Shown here: positions 39,116 through 53,100 of the stretch, in pieces
Layout: every line of letters starts with the position of its first letter
How positions within the stretch are numbered: position 1 is the stretch's first letter
NCBI RefSeq assembly: GCF_032854445.1
Contig: NC_088295.1
Span: 85,852,644-85,916,643, forward strand
Length of the DNA stretch: 64,000 bases
Origin: Liolophura sinensis
Lineage: Eukaryota > Mollusca > Polyplacophora > Chitonida > Chitonidae
Direction: 5' to 3'
Made by a program: the position numbers and the translations under genes
The notes under the pieces: generated by a model
Databases searched by the model: none
What the model was told of the DNA's origin: nothing
What the model saw: the letters and a program-made list of their open reading frames with translations, nothing else

Positions 39116-41130
39116 TCCAACACTTACAGACCAGAAAGGAAATTAGTCTTAGTGTTTTAGAGTCTAATACTTATAAACCAGAATGGAAATTAGGCTCAGT
39201 ATTTGAGTCTAATATTTATAAACCAGAATGGAAATTGTAAACTTAATGTGTTGGAGTCTAACAATTATAAACCAGAATGGAAATTAGGCTGAGTAACACT
39301 TATAAACCAGAATGGAAATTAGGCTGAGTAACACTTATAAACCAGAATGGAAATTAGGCTGAGTAACACTTATAAACCAGAATGGAAATTTGTTTCAGTA
39401 ACACTTACAAACCAGAATGGAAATTAGGCTTACAGCCTGTCCGAGTCAACCACTTATATACCTGAATGGAAAATAGGCTTATGGCCTGTCCGAGTCAACC
39501 ACTTATATAACTGAATGGAAATTAGGCTTATGGCTTGTCCGAGTCAACCACTTATAAACCAGAATGGATATTAGGCTAATAGCGTGTTCGAGTCAACCAC
39601 TTATAAACCAGAATGGAAATTAGGCTTATAGCCTGTTCTAGTGAACCACTTATATACCAGAATGGAAATTAGGCTTATAGCCTGTTCGAGTCAACCACTT
39701 ATATACCAGAATGGAAATTAGGCTTATAGCCTATTCGAGTCAACCACTTATAAACCAGAATGGAAATTAGGCTTATAGCCTGTTCGAGTCAACCACTTAT
39801 AAACCAGAATGAAAATTAGGCTTACAGCCTGTCCGCGTGAACCACTTATAAACCAGAATGAAAATTAGGCTTATAGCTTGTCCGAGTCAACCACTTATAT
39901 ACCACAATGGAAATTAGGCTTATGGCTTGTCCGAGTCAAACACTTATATACCAGAATGGAAATTAGGCTTATAGCTTGTCCGAGTCAACCACTTATATAC
40001 CAGAATGGAAATTAGGCTTATAGCCTGTCCGAGTGAACCACTTATAAACCAGAATGGAAATTAGGCTTATAGCCTGTCCGCGTGAACCACTTATAAACCA
40101 GAATGAAAATTAGGCTTATAGCTTGTCCGAGTCAACCACTTATATACCACAATGGAAATTAGGCTTATAGCCTGTCCGAGTCAACCACTTATAAACCAGA
40201 ATGAAAATTAGGCTTATAGCTTGTCCGAGTCAACCACTTATATACCACAATGGAAATTAGGCTTATGGCTTGTCCGAGTCAACCACTTATATAACTGAAT
40301 GGAAATTAGGCTTATGGCTTGTCCGAGTCAACCACTTATAAACCAGAATGGATATTAGGCTAATAGCGTGTTCGAGTCAACCACTTATAAACCAGAATGG
40401 AAATTAGGCTTATAGCCTGTTCGAGTCAACCACTTATATACTAGAATGGAAATTAGGCTTATAGCCTGTTCGAGTGAACCACTTATAAACCAGAATGAAA
40501 ATTAGGCTTATAGCCTGTCCGCGTGAACCACTTATAAACCAGAATGAAAATTAGGCTTATAGCTTGTCCGAGTCAACCACTTATAAACCAGAATGAAAAT
40601 TAGGCTTATAGCTTGTCCGAGTCAACCACTTATATACCACAATGGAAATTAGGCTTATGGCTTGTCCGAGTCAAACACTTATATACCTGAATGGAAATTA
40701 GGCTTATAGCCTGTCCGAGTCAAACACTTGCAAACCAGAATGGAAATTAAGCTTATAGCTTGTCCGAGTCAAACACTTATATACCAGAATGGAAATTAGG
40801 CTTATAGCTTGTCCGAGTCAACCACTTATAAACCAGAATGGAAATTAGGCTTATAGCCTGTCCGAGTCAAACACTTATATACCACAATGGAAATTAGGCT
40901 TATGGCTTGTCCGAGTCAAACACTTATATACCAGAATGGAAATTAGGCTTATAGCCTGTCCGAGTCAAACACTTGCAAACCAGAATGGAAATTAGGCTTA
41001 TAGCTTGTCCGAGTCAACCACTTATATACCAGAATGGAAATTAGGCTCAGTAACACTGATAAACCAGGATGTAAATAGGCTTATTGCGTGTTTGAGTCAA
41101 ACACTGACAAACCAGAATGGATATTAGACA
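39116..41130. repeat. 35-bp to 49-bp minisatellite, about 33 copies of the long unit
   Basis: From about 39280 to 39420 the unit is 35 bp ('cttataaaccagaatggaaa' plus 'ttaggctgagtaaca'). From about 39430 to 41060 the same unit carries an extra 14 bp and has a 49-bp period, with 'cctgtccgagtcaaccactt' inserted. Variants (TATACCAG, CCGCGTGAAC) recur in blocks, indicating segmental re-amplification. Right of 41060 the repeat decays. Confidence 0.95.
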
Positions 41131-41741
41131 ACACTAACAGGTCAGCGACTGGGATTATACTAGTCCGACACTAGTATAAGTCTATAAGTCTGGCTATTAT
41201 CTTTCTGTCCGAGATTCCTGCCGTCAAAACTCCATGTCCCCAACCTCATCTTTTAACAGTCAGTGTAATATCTACAACACGCGCAGTCAGTCGGCGAAGG
41301 TGGAATATATAGGCCAAACTCTTACCTGATACCGAACAAACAGGTAGATTTGAGTTCTTCAGTTATATATGGGTACTAGCGACAGCTATGGTGATTGTCG
41401 TGCGCATTATGTCGGTCAAATTCATGTTTGCACCACTTACAGTTGTTCATTGAGAGTACTTTAGGTAGCATGTATGGTAGGCCCCTACATGTGAGGCTAA
41501 CCCTTAACAAAAACATAAAATGTTACAATACATTACATAAACCACACTGGACAAACCTTACTGTAAATAAAAATATCCGATGTGAGCTCCGTTACTAAAA
41601 ACAACAGCGTATTTACTTATTACACATATTACATATTACATACCATACATCGCTGATTTAAATTTGACAAGATATTTAAAATAAGACTTGTTTTTGTAAG
41701 TGTATTGAACTACATAAACGCTCAGGTCAGAGAGCTCAAAG
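41131..41741. other. Non-coding gap between minisatellites
   Basis: No exon recognised; ordinary AT-rich sequence. Confidence 0.5.
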
Positions 41742-42836
41742 GCTGGGGTGTCATGTCTGGCGGCATGGACCACAGTATATGCACACACACCTAATGACTC
41801 CTTGTCGTGTTGGCACGGTTATATAATGTGTCTGACTGGGGTGTCATATCTGGCGGCATGGACCACAGTATATGTACACACGCCTAATGATTCCTCGTCG
41901 TGTTGGCACGGTTATATAATGTGTCTGGCTGGGGTGTCATGTCTGGCGGCATGGACCACAGTATATGTACACACACCTAATAACTCTCTCGTCGTGTTGG
42001 CACGGTTATATAATGTGTCTGGCTGGGATGTCATATCTGGCGGCATGGACCACAGTATATGCACACACACCTAATGATTCCTCGTCGAGTTGGCACGGTT
42101 ATATAATGTGTCTGGCTGGGGTGTCATGTCTGGCGGCATGGACCACAGTATATGTACACACACCTAATGACTCCTTGTCGTGTTGGCACGGTTATATAAT
42201 GTGTCTGGCTGGGGTGTCATGTCTGGCGGCATGGACCACAGTATATGTACACACACTTAATGATTCTTCGTCGTGTTGGTACGGTTATATAATGTGTCTG
42301 GGTGGGATGTCATGTCTGGCGGCATGGACCACAGTATATGTACACACACCTAATGATTCCTCGTCGAGTTGGCACGGTTATATAATGTGACTGGCTGGGG
42401 TGTCATGTCTGGCGGCATGGACCACAGTATATGTACACACACCTAATGACTCCTCGTCGAGTTGGTACGGTTATATAATGTGACTGGCTGGGGTGTCATG
42501 TCTGGCGGCATGGGCCACAGTAAATGTACACACGCCTAATGACTCCTTGTCGTGTTGGCACGGTTATATAATGTGACTGGCTGGGGTGTCATGTCTGGCG
42601 GCATGGGCCACAGTATATGTACAAACGCCTAATGACTCCTTGTCGTGTTGGCACGGTTATATAATGTGACTGGCTGGGGTGTCATGTCTGGCGGCATGGA
42701 CCACAGTATATGCACACACACCTAATGACTCCTTGTCGTGTTGGCACGGTTATATAATCTGTCTGGCTGGGGTGTCATGTCTGGCGGCATGGACCACAGT
42801 ATATGTACACACACCTAATGATTCCTCGTCGTCTTA
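41742..42836. repeat. 93-bp minisatellite, about 12 copies
   Basis: Tandem 93-bp units, each with 'gtcatgtctggcggcatgg', 'accacagtatatgtacacac' and 'ttggcacggttatataatgt'. Copy identity is high. The period is a multiple of three, so plus-strand frames stay open for up to 141 codons, but an indel at about 41980 switches frame and nothing suggests translation. Confidence 0.95.
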
Positions 42837-44112
42837 TCACTGAAAAAATGTTAAGAGACACGTAAACCCCAAGCACCTTTTTAATGTTTGACTCTGAAAC
42901 ACAGTTCATGACAAAATAGTATTAATAGCGGGATGGGTGTTAAAGAGTTAGTAACCAGTGATCTCCTAGTGATTGATTCATATTTGCCACCTGGCTATCA
43001 AAACAATTGAACACATCTTATAGCCCCTTCGAAAAGCGAAAAGAGACGCGAAGAGCATGTTAACTTATTTACTTCAACGTGCACGATTCTCTGGACTCAA
43101 AGCTCCTCCATGCGTGAATCTGTTGTATGAATCGTGAATCATGTCTCCTCAGGTATAGGGTTTACGCTCAGTAGGCTACCTGTAACAGACTGGTACAAAA
43201 ACTGGTACAAAAATTCAACTGTTATTATACTTCAAGGCTCGGAAATCATAAAAGCGTAACATAGCATTATCAGTTAGGTATATAGGCCAGCTCTTTTCAG
43301 AACCACAACAATTGCACATACCGTGGTCAGTTTGAGCCACAAGTCACAGGAGTTCAGTCCACACGACTAAATTTCTGATTAGACAAAGGGACACGAATTG
43401 GCTGATTTTCGAGATATCGTTTCCTGAGTTAAAGCCTACAGCCTAAAATGTGCCATGCCTAAAATTTAGCTTGTGGTAAGCAAAGCTCTCTCATGCCTAT
43501 CTCTCATACCATGCAGCCAATCAGCGACGATTGAGTATACCTCAGAATTCAGAAGCAGTCAGAATTTAAACCTCGTCAGAATAGATAGTTTTTGGTATAA
43601 TTTCTAGGGCCGAAATACCCGGTTTTAAATCGAGTTTCAAATCTGAACTTATTTTAAAACTCTAAAGCAATTTCTTCACTGGAATTTATGCACAGTTATT
43701 CTTAAAATGACGCTAAAATGATTTGTTCGTGACACTAAAGCGCATGCGAGCTGTGCAAATTGTTTCTTTACTTCGTGGAGTCGGTTCCGTGTCTTGCAAA
43801 AAGGCCTAAAACTAAGAGACATATATATAAGCCTGTTTCGTACATTTTCAGGTTTTGCTAGGTCCATGGCGTCGATCTGAAAAACTAATCGGACTACCCA
43901 ACTTTTTGTGTGACTTCCAGCGTTGAGTTAAGTATCCTACATTTGTATGTCCTAGTTTTACATGATTCTTCCTGGATCTACTTTCTTACCATTCAGTGTC
44001 CTGCTGGGTGAAGAGAGAAATGTTCCATACAAGCCACCTTCAATTTGTTGTTCCGTTTAAGGCTATACGGAATAAGGGGTTATTACACAAACATTCTTAT
44101 TTCTTGAGGGCC
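42837..44112. other. Non-coding stretch and promoter region of the D8C gene
   Basis: No exon is supported before 44113. A TATA-like TATATATAA at 43822-43830 and an acceptor-like 'attcag' at 43991-43996 leave open whether the D8C gene has an upstream non-coding exon. Confidence 0.4.
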
Positions 44113-47100
44113 ATGGCCGGACTAACAAGTTTGCTGTTCATCCTCGCTGTCTGTGGTACTGAGGCTCTAAGTTGGGATATAGGTGGGTTTACAGTTTACG
44201 CTATCAAACTACAGAACTTCTACAGAACTCATGAGCTCTGAACTAAAAGTAATGTATAGATCGGCATAACCGATGAGAATGCACGACAAGATATATTCAT
44301 ATTCATATTCCCATCATTAAATCAAAACAAACGTTAAATGTTTCGTTTTGCATTTATATCATGTCGTTCATTATATATGAGGTCTGAAGTGTGAAATGAA
44401 GGTGTATTTATACAGGCGTGCGATATAATTGTTTTTATAGGGCGGTCTTTTCATAGTTCTGTATAAAGTATATTGCATCGTATGTATACGTAGGCCTAGC
44501 ACTGTGAGGGCCTATATACGCTCACGATTGCATGTGTAAGCGTAGTAAGTTTCATATACAAATGTATTGAGATCTAGATGTAAATAACGTTAGTTAAAAA
44601 AAATAATATGCCATCATTATCATTTTTAAGTGTATAATAACGTTTTTATCTTCTCGGTGACATATGTGGGGGCCGAGGAGCTTAGCACGCCAGCGCGGAG
44701 CAATGACCCAATGCGGTCGCTATCCAGCTCATTCTGGTTTCCACTTCGGTCGTACTGGGGAAGGTCTTTCAACACTCTGCAGATGGTCGTGGGTTTTCTC
44801 CGGGCTATGTCCGGTTTCCTCCCACCATAATGCTAGTTGTCGTGGTATAAGTGAAATATTCTTGAATACGGTGTAAAACACCAATCAAATAGATAAATAA
44901 GTAAACAAACATATGTTGGGCCTTAACAGTGTTACGAAATCGCCGTGCACCATACGCTTCACACTGGCCGAGTCAGAGTATCTATTTTTAGCTGGCCAGC
45001 GAACCTGCCGGCAAGACGAGTCCACTATGAGAGGTAACTTTGCTTCACTAGACTGTGCTGCCGTGCTGGGCCAGACGCGCCCAAGTGACTGGGTCACCCC
45101 CGTCGCCACCCTATATAAACAGGCGTAGCGCAGTAGAATTGGGAAGTGGCGTGCATCATCTCTTTTCAGGGGTGGAAAATGCCAAATTTATAATTTCACT
45201 CACTTTCACTAGAATTTGGGAGAGTGACACGAGGACAGAGAACAGAAGACGCAGACGGCTGGTAGCAGCACAGCCGTCAACCTAGCGACCATCTCACGCT
45301 TGGGACCGGTAGGACGTTTGCGTCATACCAGTGGTTATGCGTAAGAAGCACGTCAAGGGCCGTGAACATAGCGCCGGGGCGTGGCTATTATTTTGACTGT
45401 TTCCTTGAGGTGCGGATAACCGTTACGGCCGACTGGAGCTGGGCGAGAACTTGACGAGAAAGCCGCAGATAGCCACGGACTGAACCACCAAAAGGGGAAG
45501 TCAGGGTTAGTGAAGGGCTTGGAGCCAGCGGCCTGTCTGCCCGTGATCACTTCGAGCAGCAATACTCGGCCGAGATGGATAGGGGTGGATGGCTGGACGA
45601 AGATCACGATGACCTGAGACCAGACCGCGGCCGTGCCGATTGGGGACCAGACCGCGGCCGGGCCGGAGATGATACCGTGGCCGATCTAGTGGGAGTCGTA
45701 TCTGCCCTTGCTGAGGCAACTAAAAACCTTCAGCTGCAAATGACAACTTATATTGGGTCCGACCAAGGAGATGTTAAACCGACTACTTGGCAGGTGCTGC
45801 GCAGGGGGACCGAACATATGCGGTCAGGCCGGGGGCTGAGGTCCATGAAGGGCCGCGAACCCGCTGTACCACTGAAGACCTCTGTGGGGCCGCGGCCAGT
45901 TCCATGGCCGTGACACGGCCTTTCCAGAGGCCGTATATGACACCAGCTACGTACGATGGTGCTACCCCGTGGAGAGAGTACACAGTCTACTTCGAACACT
46001 GTGCAGCTTTAAATGGTTGGAATGCTCAGCATAAGAGACAACACCTAGCCGTCTCCCTCAGAGGAACAGCCCAACAGGTTCTTGCAAATCAAAGGTCTGG
46101 CCCTGAAGCGATAAGCTACCTGAGTCTGAGTCTACAGGCTGTGGAGAGAAGTTTGCTCCACCGAATCAGACGGATATCTACACATCACAGCTTAAAACTC
46201 GGCTAAGACAAAGAGAAGAACCACTCCCTGAGCTGGCACAGGCGCTCATTAGGCTCACTCACCTGGCATACACGGATACTCATGAACAACTTCACGACAC
46301 ACAGGCTAAAGACCAGTTCTTAGAGGCTTTAGTGGATAATTTGAAGTTTCAGGTTTGACAAACCCATCCGAATACGCTGGACGAGGCACTATATTCGGCC
46401 GTCGAGACTGACGCATGTCAGTCAGCACAGCGCTGACGTCTACGACAGACAGTAAGAGCCGCAACTGGGAGGAGAGTGTAAACCAAGAATCGGCTACCGA
46501 TGATGAGGCCACTGAAGCTAAACGACGCAAGGAGATAATAGAAGTTATCCAGGAGGTGGTAAAGGAGACACCTATTCTTCCCCGACCGAGGCGTAGGCAA
46601 AAGAGAAGGAAGAATGGCTGCTGGACCTATGGTGACCAGGGACACTTCAGACGAGTTGTCCTCGGGAGAGAGGGACTGCTACATCAAGTTCCAAACCACA
46701 ACCGTTACTGGGAGCGCGACCTTCCGAAGCTGGACTGTACCTTAGATGTAGCGTTGGACCAATATGGATGGATTGTTGTCTGGACACCGGGGCCTCGGTG
46801 TCATTGTTGAATAAGAAGGTTTATGACAGTCTACTAGAAAGTGCGAAGCCTGCTCTGATGGACGTCGATGTTAGGTCCATATCCATAGCAGATGGCTCGA
46901 GTCTTCAATAGGCTTGGCGGACTTCAAGTTGACGATTCATGGCCAGGCGATAAAGCAAAGAATGATCGTGGCTGAACTTTACTTGGATGCCATTTTGGGG
47001 TATAATTTCCAGGCAAATTACCAAATATAAAAGAAGTCAAGCATGTCAAGAAGAACGGAACTGCCTGTCCCCAGCATTTGAGGAGTCTGGTGGTGAAGAC

Positions 47101-50100
47101 TAGAAGGTAGTTAACACCAGAGCGCTGACGCGGCACCAGGAACTCTTTGCCCAAGACGATGATGACCTGGCTCACACGACACTGTCGCAACACCACATCA
47201 AAACTGGTAACTCACCACCTGTACGCATTCCCCCTACACGACCTCCAATCCATGCCCGGGATGAAATTGATCGACAGGTTGAAGAAATGCTCAAGCGTGG
47301 GGTGGTCGAGCCTGGGACCAGGCCTTGGTCGGCGCCAGTTGCTCTTGTAAAGAAGAAGGACGGGAAGCTCAGGTTTTGCGTTGACTACCGGGAAATTAAC
47401 AAGGTGACTGAGCGTGATGCAAACCCATTGCCACGCATTGACGACTCACTAGACGCTCTCACTGGAGCAGGCTGGTGGAGTACCCTTGATTTGATGTCGG
47501 GGTACTAGCAAGTGGGACCTGCTTCGGAAGACAAACCAAAAGTGCGTTCGCTACACGGAAGGGGTTATACCAGTTCCGTGTTATGCCATTCGGATTATGT
47601 GACGCTCCGGGAACGTTCGAGCGACTCATTGAGGCTGTACTCGCCGGACTACATTGCAAGACTTGTCTCGTGCATCTCGATGACATCGTCGTATTCAGGA
47701 GGACATTCCCAGAGATGCTGACCAGGCTGGAAGAAGTCTTCAACAGGCTTAAGGCGTATGACCTGACGTTAAAACCTTCCGAGTGTACGATCGGAACACG
47801 AGGTGTGGCTTACTTAGGTCATGTCATTTCTGAATCTGGCGTGGAGACCGACCGGCAGAACACAGAAGCGGTGCGAGAGTGGCCCACACCAGTGAACAAC
47901 ACGGATGTACGCATTTTTCTAGGGCTGTGTAGTTACTACAGGCGGTTCTTCAAGAATTTCGCTGAGATCGCAGCCCCACTCCACACACTAACCCAGAAGG
48001 GGAAAACATTCATTTGGGATTAAGTCGCAGAAGAAGCGTTTCAAATCTTGAAGCGAAAGTTATCAACTGCTCCTGTTCTGTCCATGCCTGATCACCAACA
48101 CCCGTTTATACTGGACACTGGCGCCTGTTCCTTTGGCACCGAGGATGGGGAAAGAGCAATTGCCTATGCGAGTCGATCAAAGACGGAAAGAGCGTATTGT
48201 GTTAATCGTCGTGAGTTGCTGGCGGTCGTTTACTTGGCGAAGTACCTACGACATTACTTGTACGGAAGGAAGTTCCTGTTGAGAACGGACAATGTCTCCA
48301 TGCGCTGGATGATGCAGTTTCGAGAACTAGAAGGGCAGCTGGCACGATGGATCCAAACCCTTTCTGCGTATGAATTTGACGTTGAGCACAGGCATGGGTG
48401 AAAGCATGGCAATGCTGACGCTCTCAGCCGAAAACCTTGCAGGCAATGCGGACGGTATGACACAGTGAACCTGCATGTCGATACCGAACGTTTGATTGGT
48501 GCCCATTCAGGTAATATGGAGTTTGCACAGGCGCAGAAAGATTGGGTAGCTGCTGGAATAAACCCTGAGTGGGATGAGGTCGGCTCCAAATCCCGAAATG
48601 CGAAATCTTTGTGGGCCGCTTTCCAGAACTTAGAAATCCACGAGTCGCAACTTTTACGTCGCTGGGTTGATGTTTTCTGGCAGTGTGTTACGTCGACTAC
48701 TCGTTGTACCATTGGCACTGAAGAAGAAAGTCCTGCGTGAGCGCCATGACAGCCCGTCAGGTGGACATCTTGATGTCAAAAAGATGATGTGATGTGACAA
48801 CAAGTGTGACTGGTTGTCCAGGTGAGCGCATTGCTATAGATCTGTTGGGGCCGTTATTGTCACGACCCGTGGTAACAGCTATGTCCTCGTGATCGGAGAC
48901 TACTTCACACGATGGATGGAAGCTGTGGCCCTCCCCAACCAGGAGGCAGAAACTGTGGCACAAGCAATGGTTGAGTAGTATGTGTCCCGATTTGGAGTAC
49001 CGTTACTGATCCACTCGGACCAATGGCGCCAGTTCGAGAGTGAACTGTTTCAAGGGATGTGCCGCGCCATCGGCATGAAAAAGACAAGAATGACGGCATA
49101 CCATCCTCAGTCTTATGGCCTTATCGAAAGATTTTACCGTACACTCGTGGAAATGCTCAACGCGAGCATAGGCAGAAACCCTACTGACTGGGATCTACAC
49201 CTTCGACTGGTCCTGATTTCTTACCGTGCAACGGCTCACGAATCAACCGGCTACTCACCGAACAAAATGATGCTTGGCCGGTAAGTGACTTTGCCGCCAC
49301 ATCTGATACTTGGGACCCCGCCGCATCAAACAACTGATCCTGTTAAGTGGATTGGCTTGCTTTGTGATAACCTAGCTTCCATTCACCGAGATGCCAGGGA
49401 AGCCACGGGACGTGAGTTAGAACGGAATAAGCGAACCTATGTCGTGCGAGCCAATCAACGCCTGCTCCCTGTGGGATCCCATGTATTCCTACACTCGTCG
49501 GTGACAGCGAAGGGCCAAAACTGCAAGTTCCAAGACCATTGGACGGGCCCCTTCACTGTAAAAAAAGCCGTGACGGACGTCACTTACTGTATCGAAGATG
49601 CGAATGCGTGTGAACAAATGGTTCATCTAGACAGACTGAAGCCCTGCTATTTACGTGATGTAACCAATGACGAATCTTCCTCAGGGGAGGAAGGCGACCT
49701 CAAATATGGTTGGGAATCTGAGCAGCCGTGTCCTTTCCCGCTGATACAGGCGACTCCAAGGCTGGTCAAGGCCGCAGGCGTCATTCTGGTAGTGGCGGAA
49801 CATACCCGAAGTCGAATAGTTCGCAAGATCAGGCGTTTCGAGGACTATGTTTTACCAAGGTGTTATCTGCAGGACCCACGGAGACCGACTTATCAGATGC
49901 TGGAACAGCTCCTGTTCTTGAGCTTGACAGCCCACAGGGTACTTTTCTACCAGATGTGGCAACCAACAATGAGAGTACCGAGCGCCTGCACAGACAACTG
50001 CGCAGACGCAGACGGATTCCCCTTGCACTGACTTGAGCCGCGAGGGCTGCCGAGGCGACCGGAGACCGCCGGAGGGGCGCGGCTCTCTGACGACCTTAGG

Positions 50101-53100
50101 ACGACCAGCTGGGCCGCGATACTTAAGGTTCGTGACGCCGAGGCCGGGGACCGTGAAACTGGAGGGAGTGTGTGTCGGATTATCCGTCCGCCCAAGGACG
50201 TGGTGGTTACCAGGCCTGCGCGTTTTACCATTTCATCTTTTTTTTTTTCACTTTTCATGTACACTGTTAATACATGCATTGCACTTGGTTCATCTGTTTC
50301 TTCTTTATTGCTTCTCTCCACCTCCTGATCCAGCATGGTGACGGGTTGTACCGGGAAAGCCACTAGCCATTTCCAGTACCGCCTGATTGATTGATCGTGA
50401 CTGATTGGCATTGACACGTTCGCAAGACTACTTGGAGACTTTATGTTGTAGCCAAACCGTTACACGAGACTTTTTAAAGGTTTCAGTCACTGTTTCATTC
50501 CTATCAGAAGTGTGTTTATATCGGGTGAGATTATTGAAAATGTTTCAAAAGTAAGACTTTCACACACCATCTCTAATTGGTGTTATACATCTTTCATGAA
50601 ATTTTTAACACTAAAACAGCAGCAGCAAATTTAAAAGCCTGATTTTAAAATACCAATTTCCGTACACTTGATGACATTCTTTTATATATCGCACATTTCA
50701 GGCGAGAAATTTTGTGTTTGTTGTAGTTTTAGTACCGGTACTATTTCACCCGGTATGTGTGAAATATTGGGTATGTGTGAAGTACAGGTATTACGTTTCA
50801 AACATATTGAATAAGCTAATTTCGATTTTAAGTGGGTGATCGTTTTTTATGGCCCATCCGATATATTCTGTGATATGTGTTCATATGCTCTATAAAAAAA
50901 TGTTCATATATTATGCGATATATTTCTATGTATATTCTATGATGTATGTTTACATTCAGAAGCCGTCTATTTTCAGGTGACCCTTGTCACTTTAACAATC
51001 ATAGTTGGATCTTCGACCCGTATGGGTATCGTGCACCAGGGCGATACTACAATGTTACCCTGTGTGATGCCACTTTACGATATCAATGGTACCGTGTGAA
51101 GAGTTCAGCGGGTGACCTGATGGCGAGGCAGTGCGTGAAGCGAGGCGAGTGCGGAACTACCAACCCAGTCTGGCTTGCCGGTACGTACTTGTCCGCCTGA
51201 CTATCTGTCTGTCTGCAATATTATGGGTAGATTCTGAATCAAGGCGAAGCGCAAATCCACTGCATTTTGGTGATAAGATTTGATGATCTGCATGGGTGCG
51301 GATCAAGAATCGATTCTTCACCGTGGACAAGTAGGACATGATTGTGTATTTTACCTCGTAATAGTGTCTATAGTAGAGCTTGTTGGAACTTCACGTGCAG
51401 TTTTGTACATGTGGTGGAGATTTGCGCTGTTGGAGGTGCTGCTTGAGTTTATTATTATTATTATATTATTTTACTTGTTTTGTCATTATTATTATTATTA
51501 TTACCGTACCAAAATTATGAGTAGAGATTTCACACATGACCGTAAGAATATAGGTTGATAAATCATAAATTTTTTCCTTAGTTCAATTCCGAGTGGTGAC
51601 AGATTGCAGTTTCGTCGATCTAATGAATTTGTCCCGTTCGTGATAATTAATTGATCCTTTCAAAATAACGAATCAGTCCATAATCAAGAACAAATTAATC
51701 CGTTAGACCTAAGAAAATGCAATCCGTAACCACGCAGGGAACGAATATGACGGAATTTTTTATGGCAATAGCGTTGTATAATTTGTAGAAGGTATACATA
51801 TACAAGTCTTCATTACAAAGCTGTAGTAGTACATGTATATGATTTGCTATCTCCATACAGGAAGCCTTCCTCTACCGCATGAAGGTATCGTGTCACGTAA
51901 TGTCTGTTTGACCTTCGCCGGTCTCTGTTGTTACCAAAGAAAGCAAATCCAAATACGGAATTGCGGACAGTACATGCTGTATAAGTTGTCTCCCACCGGG
52001 TTCTGTGCCAGCGCTTATTGCTTCCGTAAGTGTCTATGTTAACAACTAAACAGTTTTCCCCCATATTACGCACGTCTACCTTAAACTAGTTATACTTGTT
52101 GATGGTTCCCTTTGGATGATACATTACATGTACAGAGAACTAGTCTAATGGCCCACAATTGCAGTGACGTGTTAATTGTTTCACGTGCTCTAATGGAGGG
52201 TGAGATGTGCAGCTGATCAAGCATCAGTTGCTTCCAGAATACACGTGCAAATTTCGCGGCAAACATGCTTTATAGAGGAGGAGAAATGGGATATTTATTC
52301 ACTTATTTATTGATTGTTACATAACGTAATACTCAACAATTTGGCAACAATTAACAATCATGCGGTGGCGGTCAGATTACTGAGTGGAGAAAACCGGAGT
52401 GACCGGCGTAAACCACTCACCTTTGGCAAGTTACTGACAAACTTTTTCACATGTGACGTACAGACATGCAAACCACAATGCTAGAAGACAAGTTTTCTTC
52501 AACGAATTTCAGATCGCACAAACGACCATGTGATCTTTCTCAACAGTTTGGAGTCACCGAGATTCTGCTATTTATCAAGAGAAACAGAAGAATCTGCAAA
52601 TTTCCCCTCCACTGGGTTTGAACACGTACGTCTTGTGTCCTAGCGACTGGAAGGAAGGCGCCTCTAACCACTAGACCAAGTCCCACTCCTTAGAAATCAG
52701 AAAGAATGATTATTGAAGAATGATTTAAAATGTATTGTGGACTTCGTGCCACTTTATTATTGCATTGATGTGAAATATGTTTTTTGGTTGTGAAGCTTTT
52801 TTACTCAAAACATAATTCATTTTATTTACCGGGATTTAGCCGTTGACTGAGGGAAACGTGTGTTTTTCAAACGAGAAGGGATTCTAATTTACATTTTACA
52901 TCAATAGGGGGCTCATTACCGACACCCGAAGCGCGTGGAAATGCCACCGAGCCTCACTCGGATCTACAAAACACCACCCAGCCCTGGATGTGGAGAAACG
53001 CCACGGCGCCTCACTGGGGTCGACAAAACACCACCCAGCCCTGGGTGTGGAGAAATACCACGAGGTTTTCATGGGATCGACAAAACACCACAATGCCCTG

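Larger units (their letters stand above)
44915..50450 (+). mobile_element. Decayed Gypsy-type LTR retrotransposon in intron 1 of the D8C gene
   Basis: In Gypsy order: gag-like frames (about 45575-46400) ending in a degenerate zinc knuckle ([12 protein letters not shown] near 46615), protease ([14 protein letters not shown] near 46775), reverse transcriptase, RNase H and integrase. Stops and frame changes separate almost every domain, so it is dead. A TATA box (CTATATAAA, about 45110) suggests a 5' LTR promoter, but I could not match a direct LTR repeat at the right end, so the boundaries are approximate. Base composition is more GC- and CpG-rich than the surrounding intron. It lies in the same orientation as the host gene. 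Confidence 0.85.

Noticed and set aside
38641..41060. CRISPR-like regular repeats
   Set aside because: Units are contiguous without unique spacers, the genome is eukaryotic, and the pattern is that of minisatellites.
41748..42390. Plus-strand repetitive frames of 108 and 141 codons
   Set aside because: They come from the 93-bp array, are split by an indel, and have no start context or flanking exons.
52600..52690. tRNA gene on the minus strand
   Set aside because: A and B boxes are present but the sequence runs into a SINE body with an A/T-rich tail, so it is a SINE head.
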